Positions 45,252-56,225 of a stretch of 64,000 nt of DNA are shown here, in pieces; position 1 is the stretch's first letter; each line of letters opens with the position of its first letter. Below the pieces are notes generated by a model. That model ran no database searches. It saw only the letters and a program-made list of their open reading frames with translations, and was not told the origin of the DNA. The stretch spans positions 2,646,686 through 2,710,685 of the forward strand of contig NZ_CP015249.1 in NCBI RefSeq assembly GCF_001632775.1, written 5' to 3'. The stretch comes from Dokdonella koreensis DS-123. GTDB taxonomy: Bacteria; Pseudomonadota; Gammaproteobacteria; Xanthomonadales; Rhodanobacteraceae. The position numbers and the translations under genes were made by a program.

Positions 45252-47033
45252 ATGTCCAGTACGCTGGAAACCCTGAACCGATGGGTCGACGATGTCGCCC
45301 GCCTGACCCGTCCTGACGCGATCCACTGGTGCGACGGCTCTGACGCCGAAAGCCAGATGCTGACCGAGCTGATGCTCGCGCGCGGCGACCTGCTGGCGCT
45401 GAACCAGGAGACCCACCCGGGCTGCCACCTGCACCGTTCGCACCCGTCCGACGTCGCCCGCGTCGAGCACCTGACCCTGGTCTGCACGCGCAACCGCGAG
45501 GATGCCGGTCCGAACAACCACTGGCTGGCGCCGGAGGAGGCCCACGCCAAGATCGACGCGCTGTTCGACGGCTGCATGCAGGGCCGTACGCTCTACGTGG
45601 TGCCGTACTGCATGGGACCGATCGATTCGCCGCTGTCGCGCTGCGGCGTGGAGATCACCGACTCGCCCTACGTAGTCGCCAACATGCGCGTGATGACGCG
45701 CATGGGCGCCGCCGCCCTCGCCCGCATCGAGCGCGAGGGACACTTCGTCAAGGGCCTGCACTCGACCGGCGACCTCGACCCGGACCGCCGCTACATCATG
45801 CATTTCCCCGAGGAGCTCTCGATCAAGTCGATCGGCTCGGGCTACGGCGGCAACGCGCTGCTCGGCAAGAAGTGCCATGCCCTGCGCATCGCCTCCTGGC
45901 AGGCCCGCGACGAGGGCTGGCTGGCCGAGCACATGCTGATCGTCGGCATCGAGAACCCGCAGGGCCAGACGCACTACGTCGCCGCCGCCTTCCCTTCGGC
46001 CTGCGGCAAGACCAATCTGGCGATGCTGATCCCGCCGGAAGGCTACCGCCGCGACGGCTGGAAGGTCTGGACGGTCGGCGACGACATCTGCTGGATGAAG
46101 CCCGGCCCCGACGGCCGGCTGTGGGCGATCAACCCGGAAGCGGGTTTCTTCGGCGTCGCGCCCGGCACCAGCCAGGCGACCAACCCCAACGCGCTGGCGA
46201 CGGTCCAGCGCGACACGATCTTCACCAACGTCGCGATCACCGCCGACGGCCAGCCCTGGTGGGAAGGCCTGCCCGGCGCGCCGACGGTGGACTGGCAGGG
46301 GCGCCCCTACGATCCGGCGAACGGTCCGGCCGCGCATCCCAATTCGCGCTTCACGGTCAGCGCGCGCCAGGCGCCGAGCTGGTCGCCCGAGGCCGAAGCG
46401 GCACAGGGCGTGCCGATCTCGGCGATCATCTTCGGCGGCCGCCGGCCGTCGCTGGTACCGCTGGTGTTCGAGGCGCACGACTGGACGCACGGCGTGCTGG
46501 TCGGCGCGGCGATGGGTTCGGAGACCACGGCGGCGGCAACCGGAGCGGTCGGCGTGCTGCGCCGCGACTCGATGGCGATGAAGCCGTTCTGCGGCTACAA
46601 CTACGGCGACTATTTCGCGCATTGGCTGAGCTTCGACCGGCCCGGCGCGCAGTTGCCGAAGATCTTCCACGTCAACTGGTTCCGCAAGGGCGCCGACGGC
46701 CGTTTCCTGTGGCCCGGCTACGGCGACAACCTGCGCGTGCTGGAATGGATACTCGGCCGCTGCGAGGGCCGTGCCGAGGCGCGCGACACGCCGATCGGCT
46801 TCGTTCCGCGCCCCGGCGACCTCAATCTGGCCGGCCTGGACCTGCCGCGCGCGGCGATCGCCGAGCTGCTCGACGTCGACGCCGCCGGCTGGCTGCCCGA
46901 GATGGAAGCGATCGGCGAGTACCTGGCCACGTTCGGCGACCGCACGCCGGACCGCCTCGAGACCGAGCAGCGCCGCATCCTGGCCGCGCTGGCCGCCGCG
47001 GCGCCGGCACCGGCGCGCGCTGCCGCCGGCTGA
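45252..47033 (+). CDS. pckG: Phosphoenolpyruvate carboxykinase (GTP)
   Basis: The 593-residue enzyme converts oxaloacetate and GTP to PEP in gluconeogenesis. The kinase loop with its reactive Cys is AAAFPSACGKTNLAML. Other motifs are SIKSIGSGYGGNALLGKKCH, GDDICWMKPGPDG, INPEAGFFGVAPGTS and the GTP-side FCGYNYGDYFAHWL. ATG at 45252 has GAGGAAA just upstream. GTP-type PEPCK (rather than ATP-type) is characteristic of Xanthomonadales among Gammaproteobacteria. The upstream 120 bp are unusually AT-rich for this window and probably hold the promoter. A strong hairpin follows the gene. Confidence 0.97.
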   Translation: MSSTLETLNRWVDDVARLTRPDAIHWCDGSDAESQMLTELMLARGDLLALNQETHPGCHLHRSHPSDVARVEHLTLVCTRNREDAGPNNHWLAPEEAHAKIDALFDGCMQGRTLYVVPYCMGPIDSPLSRCGVEITDSPYVVANMRVMTRMGAAALARIEREGHFVKGLHSTGDLDPDRRYIMHFPEELSIKSIGSGYGGNALLGKKCHALRIASWQARDEGWLAEHMLIVGIENPQGQTHYVAAAFPSACGKTNLAMLIPPEGYRRDGWKVWTVGDDICWMKPGPDGRLWAINPEAGFFGVAPGTSQATNPNALATVQRDTIFTNVAITADGQPWWEGLPGAPTVDWQGRPYDPANGPAAHPNSRFTVSARQAPSWSPEAEAAQGVPISAIIFGGRRPSLVPLVFEAHDWTHGVLVGAAMGSETTAAATGAVGVLRRDSMAMKPFCGYNYGDYFAHWLSFDRPGAQLPKIFHVNWFRKGADGRFLWPGYGDNLRVLEWILGRCEGRAEARDTPIGFVPRPGDLNLAGLDLPRAAIAELLDVDAAGWLPEMEAIGEYLATFGDRTPDRLETEQRRILAALAAAAPAPARAAAG

Positions 47034-47045
47034 AACCTCCGCCAC

Positions 47046-47072
47046 GCAGCCGTCCCTGCACGGGACGGCTGC
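47046..47072 (+). terminator. Hairpin after pckG, possible terminator
   Basis: A perfect 11-bp stem GCAGCCGTCCC / GGGACGGCTGC with loop TGCAC lies 12 bp after the pckG stop. There is no T run, so it may stabilise the 3' end or act with Rho rather than terminate by itself. Confidence 0.45.
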
Positions 47073-47136
47073 ATCCGGCGCGCGCTGGCGGGCCGCTCTA
47101 AACCCTTCGTGGCGCCTCGGCATCCCATGCGCCATC

Positions 47137-47721
47137 ATGAGCACCGCCTGCCTCGCCATGCCCCTGCCGTCGATGGACGCTCCACGGACCGAGCCCGAGG
47201 ATGCCGATCTGGTGCGCCGTTCCACCGCCGGCGACGTGCGGGCGTTCGAAATGCTGTACCGGCGGCATGCCGCGCGCGTGCACGGCGCGGTCTGGCGGCT
47301 GTCGGGCATGAACGCCGCGCGCGCCGAGGAGCTGACCCAGGAGGCCTTCGTGCGGGCCTGGCAGAAGCTCGACAGCTTCCGTTTCGAAAGCGCGTTCACC
47401 ACCTGGCTGCATCGCCTGGCCGTCAATGTCGCGCTGATGGAGCTGCGCAGCCGCGACCCGGAAGAAGCCCACGAGGCGGACGTGCTCGAAGCCGCCGCCG
47501 AGCCGGTGCGGCCGTTCTGCGCGGGCGAGCGCGGCGACCTGGAACAGGCCGTCGCGCGCCTGCCGCCGCGTGCACGCGCGGTGCTGATCCTGCACGATAT
47601 CGAGGGCTGGAAGCACGAGGAGATCGGCCGCGAGCTCGGCATGGCGGTCGGCTCCTCGAAGGCACAACTGCACCGTGCGCGCGGACTGCTGCGACGCATG
47701 CTGGGAGACGACCATGACTGA
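47137..47721 (+). CDS. ECF RNA polymerase sigma factor (RpoE-like)
   Basis: The 194-residue sigma-70-family ECF factor has region 2 as DLVRRSTAGDVRAFEMLYRR and LTQEAFVRAWQKLDSFRFES plus FTTWLHRLAVNVALMELRSR. Region 4 is AVARLPPRARAVLILHDIEG and GWKHEEIGRELGMAVGSSKA. No extra domains are present. Three in-frame ATGs (47137, 47158, 47173) are possible and none has a clear ribosome-binding site; I give the most upstream. The gene overlaps the next one, a membrane anti-sigma candidate, by 8 bp. The signal it answers is unknown but envelope stress is likely given the membrane partner. Confidence 0.93.
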   Translation: MSTACLAMPLPSMDAPRTEPEDADLVRRSTAGDVRAFEMLYRRHAARVHGAVWRLSGMNAARAEELTQEAFVRAWQKLDSFRFESAFTTWLHRLAVNVALMELRSRDPEEAHEADVLEAAAEPVRPFCAGERGDLEQAVARLPPRARAVLILHDIEGWKHEEIGRELGMAVGSSKAQLHRARGLLRRMLGDDHD

Positions 47722-48175
47722 TTTCGAGATCCAGCGCCGGCTGCGCGACCTGCGGCTTCCGGTGGAGCCCTCGCACGACCTGTGGCCCGGGATCGCCACG
47801 CGCATCCTCGCCGCCGAGGCGGTCGCGCCGGTGCCGGCCGTGCGCCGGCGGCGCCTGCCGCTGGCGCTGGCGGCCGGCGTGGCCGTCGCGGCGGTGGCCG
47901 GTGTGCTGTCGGTCGCGCTGCAGCGGCAGCCGGACCCGCAGCCGCTGGTCCACGGCGAGGCGACCGGCCTGCCCGGCATCCGCGGCGTCGAGCTCGACCG
48001 GATACCGGGCAACGACCCGCGCCTGGCCGGTGCGACCCTGGTCATCGACAGCGCCCAGCAGCAGCTCGAGCAGGCCCTCGAACAGCAGCCGGAGGCCGTG
48101 TTCCTCGTCGGCCTGCTCAATCGCACCCATGCCCAGCGCATGAAACTCGAGCGCATCGGCGCTCAGGCCGGATAA
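47714..48175 (+). CDS. Putative membrane anti-sigma factor
   Basis: The 153-residue single-pass protein has a short cytoplasmic N-terminus (DFEIQRRLRDLRLPVEPSHD, about 55 residues), one transmembrane helix (LPLALAAGVAVAAVAGVLSVAL) and a periplasmic C-terminal part ending in coiled-coil-like SAQQQLEQALEQQPEAVFL and a Leu/Arg-rich end. It has no zinc-binding HxxxCxxC motif. Its start lies inside the sigma-factor gene (8-bp overlap), the arrangement of sigma/anti-sigma pairs, which is the main evidence for its role. Sequence alone would leave it hypothetical. Confidence 0.75.
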   Translation: MTDFEIQRRLRDLRLPVEPSHDLWPGIATRILAAEAVAPVPAVRRRRLPLALAAGVAVAAVAGVLSVALQRQPDPQPLVHGEATGLPGIRGVELDRIPGNDPRLAGATLVIDSAQQQLEQALEQQPEAVFLVGLLNRTHAQRMKLERIGAQAG

Positions 48176-48191
48176 CGCAGGACACCTTCCG

Positions 48192-49100
48192 ATGAAAACC
48201 CCCGTTCTGTCCCTGCTGGTCCCCACCGCGCTGGTCCTGCTCGCGGCGGCGGCCCATGCCGCGCAGCCGATCGACCAGACCCGCGCGGTCGACGCCGATG
48301 CGCGCATCGAGATATCCAACATCAAGGGCAGCGTCACGGTCGTGGGCTGGGACCGCGACGAGGTCGCGATCTCCGGCAGCCTCGGCGACGGCAGCAAGGG
48401 CCTGACCGTCGAGGGCAGCGGCTCGCGGCTGACGGTCCGTGTCGAGCCGCCGGAGAAGTCCGGCTGGTTCAGCTGGGGCGCCGATTCCCGGATGGGCGAG
48501 ACGACGCTGCGGTTGTCGGTGCCGCGCCGCGCCGAACTGGATATCGACGTCGTCAGCGCGAACGTCGATGTCGACGGTGTCGGCGGCCGGCGGCTGGCGG
48601 TCGAGAGCGTCAGCGGCAAGCTGCGCCTGACCACCTCGGCCACCGACTGCGAGCTGAGCACCGTCAGCGGCAGCATCGAGATCAACGGGTGCAGCCGGAG
48701 CCTGGACGTCGAGTCGGTCTCCGGCAACGTGCGCGGCCGCGGCGCCGGCGGCGACCTCGGGTTCGAGACCGTTTCCGGCAACGTCGACGTCGAAGCCGGC
48801 CGCTACCGCAAGCTCACCGCCGGCACCGTTTCCGGCGGCATCACGATCCGGGGCGGCATCGAGCCCGATGCGCGGGTCGAGATCGAGAGCATGAGCGGCG
48901 AGGTCTCGCTGCAGGTCGGCGCCGATGTCTCGGCCGACCTGCACGCGGAAACCTTCAGCGGCAACATCCGCAGCGATTTCGGCACCGTGGTCAGCGAAGA
49001 ACGCGGGCCGGGCCGCCACCTGCAGACCCGGATCGGCGGCGGTGCGGCGCGCATCCGCATCGAGACCTTCAGCGGCAGCATCCGCATCGTCAGCCGCTGA
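48192..49100 (+). CDS. DUF4097-type beta-repeat protein
   Basis: The 302-residue exported protein (signal LLVPTALVLLAAAAHAAQP) is built of repeated beta strands with the recurring turn SVSG/TVSG/SMSG/TFSG, for example VESVSGKLRL, LSTVSGSIEI, VESVSGNVRG, ETVSGNVDVE, GTVSGGITIR and ETFSGNIRSD. This is the DUF4097 (adhesin-like) pattern, a right-handed beta-solenoid-like fold. It follows the anti-sigma gene by 16 bp and is probably in the same operon, as DUF4097 proteins are often co-encoded with ECF systems. It may be the sensor or an output of the system; function is not established. Confidence 0.85.
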   Translation: MKTPVLSLLVPTALVLLAAAAHAAQPIDQTRAVDADARIEISNIKGSVTVVGWDRDEVAISGSLGDGSKGLTVEGSGSRLTVRVEPPEKSGWFSWGADSRMGETTLRLSVPRRAELDIDVVSANVDVDGVGGRRLAVESVSGKLRLTTSATDCELSTVSGSIEINGCSRSLDVESVSGNVRGRGAGGDLGFETVSGNVDVEAGRYRKLTAGTVSGGITIRGGIEPDARVEIESMSGEVSLQVGADVSADLHAETFSGNIRSDFGTVVSEERGPGRHLQTRIGGGAARIRIETFSGSIRIVSR

Positions 49101-49272
49101 CCGGCCCCGGCCGGCCGTGCGCCTGCCGCTGCGGCCGATACCGCAGCCTCGCTCCCGGCCACGGCGCGGGCCCGCCGTCCCGGCGCAGCCGCCTGAAGAA
49201 CCCGCCGGCCTCGCGTAGAATGCGCGCCCCCGGGCGGCCCCAGCGGCACCGCCCCCATCCAGACCGCAGCCC

Positions 49273-50880
<1,608 letters not shown>

Positions 50881-50884
50881 CGCC

Positions 50885-52132
50885 ATGCCGACCCGCCGCT
50901 CTCCCGCCCCGGGCCGCGCGCCCCGGACACCGGCCTCCCCGCCCGCCGGGCCGATCGAGGTCGACGCGAGCCGGCGCGAGCCGCTCGGCATGCCGGCGGC
51001 GCGTTTCCTGCGCGACTACTGGCAGCAGCACCCCCTGCTGATCCGGCGCGCCTTCCCCGATTTCGTCAGCCCGATCGCCGCCGATGATCTCGGCGGCCTC
51101 GCCTGCGAGGAAATGGCGCTGTCGCGCCTGGTCGTCCACGATCGCGCCCGCGACCACTGGACCACGCGCAGCGGCCCGTTCACGGAGCAGGACTTCGCGA
51201 CGCTGCCGACGGCGGACTGGACGCTGCTGGTCCAGGACGTGGACAAGTGGGATGCCGATGTCGCGGCCCTGCTGGACGCCTTCGATTTCCTTCCGGCCTG
51301 GCGCATCGACGACGTGATGGTCAGCTATGCGGTCGACGGCGGTTCGGTCGGCGCCCACGTCGACCAGTACGACGTCTTCCTGCTGCAGGGCATCGGCCGC
51401 CGGCGCTGGCGCATCAGCACCGATCCGCAGGCGCCGCAGGCGGTGCGCGACGACGTCGAGCTCAAGCTGCTGCGCTGCTTCGAGGCCACCCACGAATGGC
51501 TGCTCGAGCCGGGCGACATGCTCTACCTGCCGCCCGGCGTCCCGCACCACGGTATCGCCGAAGGCGAGTGCCTGACGCTGTCGGTCGGCATGCGCGCGCC
51601 GTCGCGGGCCGAGCTGATCGTGGACCATGCCGAGTTCGTCGCCGAACGCCTCGCCGAGACCGATCGCTACGGCGACGCCGGCATGGCGCCGGCGCAGCGC
51701 GCCGGCGAGATCGACGGCGCCGTGATCGACCGGCTGGCCGGCCTGCTCGGCGTGCCGGACCGCCGCGGCCCGGATGGCCTCGCGGCCTGGTTCGTCGGTT
51801 TCATCACGCGCTACCGCAGTGCGCAATGGGTGGCGCCGCGACCGCGGCCGCTGACCGCCGGCGCGCTGGAAAGCCGGCTCGCACGCGGCGCGAGCCTGGT
51901 GCGCAATCCATGGTCGCGCTGCGCCTGGACCGCCGAGGGCCGCGGCGCGCTGCTGGGTATCGGCGGGGCCAGCCATCGCTGTTCGCGCGCGCTGGCCGAG
52001 CGCCTCTGCGCCGCGCCGGAGATCGCCGCCGCCGAGGTGCTGGCGCTCGCTGCCGAGGAGCGGGAACTGGTGCGGGCACTGGTCAATGCCGGACACTATG
52101 GGCTGGCCGGAGGCCGCAGGAGCACGCGATGA
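50885..52132 (+). CDS. roxA: Ribosomal oxygenase, YcfD/RoxA family (JmjC-type cupin)
   Basis: The 415-residue 2-oxoglutarate/Fe(II) dioxygenase is of the YcfD type, which hydroxylates an arginine of ribosomal protein L16. The iron triad is visible as HVDQYDVFLLQGIG (His and Asp) and the His of VPHHGIAEGECLTLSVGMR. YWQQHPLLIRRAFPDF is the family N-terminal motif. The C-terminal ~150 residues form the winged-helix-like dimerisation part. A Pro/Ala-rich N-tail of ~28 residues precedes the domain. It lies between prfC and a GNAT gene with which it overlaps by 4 bp. Confidence 0.9.
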   Translation: MPTRRSPAPGRAPRTPASPPAGPIEVDASRREPLGMPAARFLRDYWQQHPLLIRRAFPDFVSPIAADDLGGLACEEMALSRLVVHDRARDHWTTRSGPFTEQDFATLPTADWTLLVQDVDKWDADVAALLDAFDFLPAWRIDDVMVSYAVDGGSVGAHVDQYDVFLLQGIGRRRWRISTDPQAPQAVRDDVELKLLRCFEATHEWLLEPGDMLYLPPGVPHHGIAEGECLTLSVGMRAPSRAELIVDHAEFVAERLAETDRYGDAGMAPAQRAGEIDGAVIDRLAGLLGVPDRRGPDGLAAWFVGFITRYRSAQWVAPRPRPLTAGALESRLARGASLVRNPWSRCAWTAEGRGALLGIGGASHRCSRALAERLCAAPEIAAAEVLALAAEERELVRALVNAGHYGLAGGRRSTR

Positions 52133-53085
52133 TCGACAGCCGTTTCCGCGTCGAGCCCGCCGCATGGCGGTACGACCAGGACGCGCTGCGCGCCGTGCGC
52201 GAACAGGTCTTCATCGTCGAGCAACGCGTGCCGGCCGAGGAAGAATGGGATGCGCTCGACCCGCTTTCCTACCACGTGCTCGCGCGTGATGCGCAGGACC
52301 GGCCGGTCGGTACCGGGCGGTTGACGCCGGACCGCCACATCGGCCGGATCGCCGTCCTGTCCGAATGGCGCGGCCGCGGCGTCGGCCTGGCGATCATGCG
52401 CGCGCTGCTCGATCGCGCCGCCGAGCGTGGCGACGAAACGGTGGAGCTGCACGCCCAGGACCATGCCATCGCGTTCTACGAGGCACTCGGCTTCGCGATC
52501 GAGGGCGAGGGCTTCGAGGAATGCGGCATTCCGCATCACCGCATGTGGCGGACCCTGGCGCCGCCGGCGCACCGGCCGGCCGTGGCCGCGCCGGCCCCTC
52601 CACCGCCCAGGATCTACGACTGCCGCGAGCGCGGCGACACGCTCGCCGCCGTCCGCGACCTGATCGGGTCGGCACGGCACGAGCTGGCGATCCTGACGCG
52701 CGACCTCGATCCGGCGCTGTTCGACCAGCCGGACGTGCTGGAGCAGATCAAGCGGATCGCCCTGTCGGGGCCGCGTGCGCGGATCCGCATCGCGATCCAG
52801 GACCCGGCCGTCGCGATGGCGGACGGCCATCGGCTGGTCGCCCTGGCGCAGCGCCTGCCCAGCGCGATCGCGCTGCGCACGCCGGTCGAGGACATCGACC
52901 GCCAGCTGGCCGCGGCCTTCCTGCTCACCGACGGGCGCGGCTTCCTGTATCGGCCGCTGGCGAGCCGCTTCGAAGCCGAGGGCGCCAGCTATGCGCCGGG
53001 CCGGCACGCGCAGCTGTGGGCCCGCTTCGATACGCTCTGGGAGCGCTGCGCGCCGGCCGACGAGCTGCGCCGCCTCTCGCTCTAG
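52129..53085 (+). CDS. GNAT acetyltransferase with C-terminal phospholipase-D-like-helix domain (DUF7931 type)
   Basis: The 318-residue protein has an N-terminal GNAT fold (about 1-145; motif A IGRIAVLSEWRGRGVGLAIM, HAQDHAIAFYEALGF, and ECGIPHHRMWR as in ElaA-like enzymes). A Pro/Ala linker is followed by a ~150-residue domain (SARHELAILTRDLDPALFDQ, RARIRIAIQDPAVAMADGHR, GFLYRPLASRFEAEGASYAP) of the kind found C-terminal to such GNATs in Xanthomonadales. The acetyl acceptor is unknown. Its ATG overlaps the roxA stop (ATGA), giving a prfC-roxA-GNAT operon. The TAG stop is part of the CTAG of a repeat half-element. Confidence 0.85.
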   Translation: MIDSRFRVEPAAWRYDQDALRAVREQVFIVEQRVPAEEEWDALDPLSYHVLARDAQDRPVGTGRLTPDRHIGRIAVLSEWRGRGVGLAIMRALLDRAAERGDETVELHAQDHAIAFYEALGFAIEGEGFEECGIPHHRMWRTLAPPAHRPAVAAPAPPPPRIYDCRERGDTLAAVRDLIGSARHELAILTRDLDPALFDQPDVLEQIKRIALSGPRARIRIAIQDPAVAMADGHRLVALAQRLPSAIALRTPVEDIDRQLAAAFLLTDGRGFLYRPLASRFEAEGASYAPGRHAQLWARFDTLWERCAPADELRRLSL

Positions 53086-53121
53086 GGTGTGTCATCCCTC
53101 CGCGGCAGGGCACGCCCTGCC
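53082..53121 (+). repeat. R1-like half element with adjoining palindrome
   Basis: CTAGGGTGTGTCATC matches the first 15 bp of the R1 terminal repeat with one difference. It sits over the TAG stop of the GNAT gene exactly as in murJ. It is followed by the perfect dyad GGCAGGGC-AC-GCCCTGCC (53104-53121). No right-hand end is seen, so it is a degraded or solo copy. Confidence 0.55.
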
Positions 53122-53213
53122 TGCGCGCGCCCGCGGCCGGCAGACGGAGCGCGCCGGCGGACGACGCGCCCTGGGCGGCCGGCGTAGCGGCCGCCTCGCC
53201 GATGCCAGCCGGG

Positions 53214-56200
53214 CTACAGGCAGGTCGGATTCACCTCGAAATCGTCTGCGAACAGGCGGTCGGCCGGTGCGCCGGCCACGGTGACGGTGACGGTCGAGCT
53301 GTTGTTCGCCGGCGTGCTGTCCGGCTGTGCCGAGGCGATCGTCGCGGTGTTGGCGATCGGGCCGGCCGTGTCCGGCGCCAGCACCGATAGCGTGATCGGC
53401 CCGGGCGCACGTTGCAGGGGCTCGCATTCGAGTACGCCGGCATCGATGCGGCAGTCCCAATCGGCAGCGGCGATCGCGGTCACGCACAGGCCCGCCGGCA
53501 ATGCGTCGGCGACGACGACGGCGGTGGCCGAGGCGATCGCGCCGCCGGCCACGATCCGGTAGTCGAAGGCCGCGCCGGCCTGGACCGTCGCCACGCTCGC
53601 GGTCTTCGTCACCGAAAGATCGACCGGCGCCAGGACCGCGACTTCGACGCTCGCCACGTTGTCCGACGGATTGGGGTCGAGCTCGGCGGCCGTGACGCTG
53701 GCGGCGTTGACGATCGTCGTCGCCGTGGCCGGTGCGACGGCGGTGATCGCGATCGGATTGGCCTCGGTACCAGCCGTCAGCGGCGTGCCGAGCGCACAGC
53801 TCACGGTCTGCCCGACGATCTGGCAGCTCCAGCCGATACCGGTCGCACTCGCCGGCACGACCCCTGCCGGCAGGCTGTCGATGACGGTCACCGCGCTGGC
53901 GGCGGCCGGTCCCGCGTTGAAGGTCATCAGGTTCCAGACGATCGTCCCGCCGGCCGGAACGCTGGGAGGGGCGGTCTTGCGCAAGGCCAGGTTGGCGCCG
54001 CCGCCGGCCGGTGCCTGCAGCGCGCCGGCGGCGACCAGGGCATAGGGCTGGCTGCCGCCCATCGCGACGTCGATGCCGCGCACGCGCACCGTGTAGCTGC
54101 CCGCCACCGGCGCGGCGAAGGTGATCTGGTGGACGACGTTGCGGTCGTCGTAGCCGGTGGTCGTCGTGCTCTGGGTCGGATTCGGCGTGCCGCTGGCCGG
54201 CAGCTTCTGCGTCCAGATCTCGCCCGTGGGCGTCTCCACTTCCAGGCGCAGCCGGTTGACGATGTGCGGATTGGCGTTGACGGCCGCCGGGTAGTCGCCC
54301 CAGACCAGGGTGATCTTCAGCGGCTCGCCGGTCGTGACCGTCAGCGCATAGGTGTCGGTGTCGCCGGTGACGAGGCCGGCCGGCGCGTCGGCCAGCCACA
54401 GCCGGCGCGTGTCGCCGCTGAAGTACAGCACGTCGTCCAGGTGCATGCGCCCCCAGCCCTCGGTGATGTTCGGCGTCGCCACCGCCGCGCTGGTGCCGGT
54501 CATGTCGCGCGCGCCGTTGATCGCCATCGCCTTGACCAGCGCGGCCGAAGGCGTCGCGATCGCATCGGCGGCGTTGGCCTGGCCTCCCGGGTAGAAGCCG
54601 CGCCCGAGGTACTCGCGGATCAGCGCGATAAGGCCGGCCGCCGTCGGCGTCGCCATCGAGGTGCCGCTCATCGTGCAGGTGCCGCAGCTGGCCGAGGGCG
54701 GCGTACCGGCCGAGGCGGAGGAGACGATGCCGTCACCCTGGGCCATGATGTCCGGCTTGATGCGGCCGTCGATCGTCGGGCCGCGCGAGGAGAAGCCCGC
54801 CACGTTCTCGCCGGCGGTGCCCGCGCCGGACGCGCCGATGGTCAACGGGCTCTTGGCGAGGCCGGGCGTGCCGATCTGCTTGTTGGTGTTGGCGCAGCAT
54901 TGGCCGTCGTTGCCGGCGGCGATCGCCACGATCAGGTCCTTGTGGTCCCACGAGACGCGGTCGGCATCGCGTGCGAACTCGTCGTAGGGCTGGCTGCAGC
55001 CGGACTGGCACAGGAAGCCGAACAGGCAGCAGCTGCCGCCCCAGGAATTGGAATGGATGCGCGCGCCGTTGAGGTAGGCGGTCTCGGCGGCGTGGTAGAT
55101 CGTGCCGTTGAGCGAGTTGAGATAGTCCAGGTTCTCGCCCATCTCCTGCGCGATCAGCTTCGCGCCCGGCGCCGTGCCGTCCAGGTTGGTCGGCGTGCCG
55201 GCGAAGGTCCCCGCCGCGCAGTCCACCGTATTGGCGAAGTTGTTGCCGGTGATCGAGCCGGCCACGTGCGTGCCGTGCCCGACGCCGGTCGCGCTGCAGG
55301 TGCCGTCGCCGGCGGCGTCGCCGCTCGCCGACCACTTGTAGTACAGCGGCAGCTTGCGCTGGCCGAAGTCCGGTGTGCCGGGGGCGCAACCCTGGCCGCT
55401 GGCGCAGCTGCTGACCGGCGGCGTGCCGAGGGCAGGATCGCGGAACGCGCAATGCGCGTAGTCGACACCCGAGTCCAGCACGCCGATGACCTGGCCGCAG
55501 CCGAGCAGCCCGTGGTCGAACACCGGCCGCTGGTTCTGCGTGCCGCTCTGGTGCAGCCAGCCGGCACGGGCGTTGAAGTAGTTCATCTGCTTGCGCAGCG
55601 AGACCGCGGCGACGTCGGCGCGCGGCGCGATCGCGAGCACCACCGCCTCCAGCCGCGGGCCTTCCACGCTGAGCACGATGCGCCGGTCCGGCGCGCTGGT
55701 GACGGCGAAGGCGTGCGCGACGCCGTCGATCGCGGCGAGTTCCGCCAGCATCGCGTCGGCATCGGCTCCGGCATTGAGGCTGACGCTGATCGGCAACGCC
55801 GGCGGCCGGCTGGTGGCATCGGACAACCAGCCGGTGAGCATGGCGTCGACCTTCCACTGCGGCGCCATGGCGCCGGTCCACAGGACACCGGCGATACGGC
55901 CCTGCGGGGTCTGCCCGGCCGGCAGCCGGATGCGATAGGCATGGTGCGGCAGGTAGTCGAGCACGTCGGCGCCGATCGCCGCCAGCCGCGCCCGCTCGCT
56001 GCGGCTGGGTACCGTGGCGAACTTGACCACCCAATAGGACCAGGCACCGGCTTCGGTGCGGCCGGCCAGCGTCGACAGCGGCGTGGCCAATGTCGCGCCT
56101 CGGCCGGTGCAGACATCGAAGCGGCCGCTGTCGAACGACAGTTCGCAGCGTTCTTCGGCGTGGAGGGCGCCGGCGAACGCCAGCGTCGAGCAAAGCGTGG

Positions 56201-56225
56201 CTACACGGAACAAAGCCGATGACAT
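53214..56225 (-). CDS. Subtilisin-like secreted serine protease with DUF11 repeats
   Basis: The 1003-residue exported S8 peptidase has signal FRVATLCSTLAFAGALHAEE, a propeptide-like region (to ~220), and the catalytic domain with Asp in GVLDSGVDYAHCAF, His in GHGTHVAGSITG and Ser in MSGTSMATPTAAGLIALI. An insertion with Cys pairs (GGSCCLFGFLCQSGCSQPYD) lies between His and Ser. A jelly-roll domain (about 605-770) and two DUF11-type repeats (ANLALRKTAPPSVPAGG, VDLSVTKTASVATVQAG) follow, and the protein ends LFADDFEVNPTCL. Start ATG at 56225 has GGGGAG upstream. It is probably secreted through the type II system and processed. Substrate is unknown. Confidence 0.93.
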   Translation of the reverse strand: MSSALFRVATLCSTLAFAGALHAEERCELSFDSGRFDVCTGRGATLATPLSTLAGRTEAGAWSYWVVKFATVPSRSERARLAAIGADVLDYLPHHAYRIRLPAGQTPQGRIAGVLWTGAMAPQWKVDAMLTGWLSDATSRPPALPISVSLNAGADADAMLAELAAIDGVAHAFAVTSAPDRRIVLSVEGPRLEAVVLAIAPRADVAAVSLRKQMNYFNARAGWLHQSGTQNQRPVFDHGLLGCGQVIGVLDSGVDYAHCAFRDPALGTPPVSSCASGQGCAPGTPDFGQRKLPLYYKWSASGDAAGDGTCSATGVGHGTHVAGSITGNNFANTVDCAAGTFAGTPTNLDGTAPGAKLIAQEMGENLDYLNSLNGTIYHAAETAYLNGARIHSNSWGGSCCLFGFLCQSGCSQPYDEFARDADRVSWDHKDLIVAIAAGNDGQCCANTNKQIGTPGLAKSPLTIGASGAGTAGENVAGFSSRGPTIDGRIKPDIMAQGDGIVSSASAGTPPSASCGTCTMSGTSMATPTAAGLIALIREYLGRGFYPGGQANAADAIATPSAALVKAMAINGARDMTGTSAAVATPNITEGWGRMHLDDVLYFSGDTRRLWLADAPAGLVTGDTDTYALTVTTGEPLKITLVWGDYPAAVNANPHIVNRLRLEVETPTGEIWTQKLPASGTPNPTQSTTTTGYDDRNVVHQITFAAPVAGSYTVRVRGIDVAMGGSQPYALVAAGALQAPAGGGANLALRKTAPPSVPAGGTIVWNLMTFNAGPAAASAVTVIDSLPAGVVPASATGIGWSCQIVGQTVSCALGTPLTAGTEANPIAITAVAPATATTIVNAASVTAAELDPNPSDNVASVEVAVLAPVDLSVTKTASVATVQAGAAFDYRIVAGGAIASATAVVVADALPAGLCVTAIAAADWDCRIDAGVLECEPLQRAPGPITLSVLAPDTAGPIANTATIASAQPDSTPANNSSTVTVTVAGAPADRLFADDFEVNPTCL

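Noticed and set aside
47031-47060. TGAAAC...CGTC as a possible ECF autoregulatory promoter before the sigma gene
   Set aside because: The spacing between the elements is about 14-15 bp, shorter than usual for RpoE-type promoters, and the first element is the pckG stop. The downstream part is in the pckG hairpin.
53082-53213. A full second copy of element R1 after the GNAT gene
   Set aside because: Only the left 15 bp match. No mirrored right-hand end is found before the protease gene, so it is listed as a half element.
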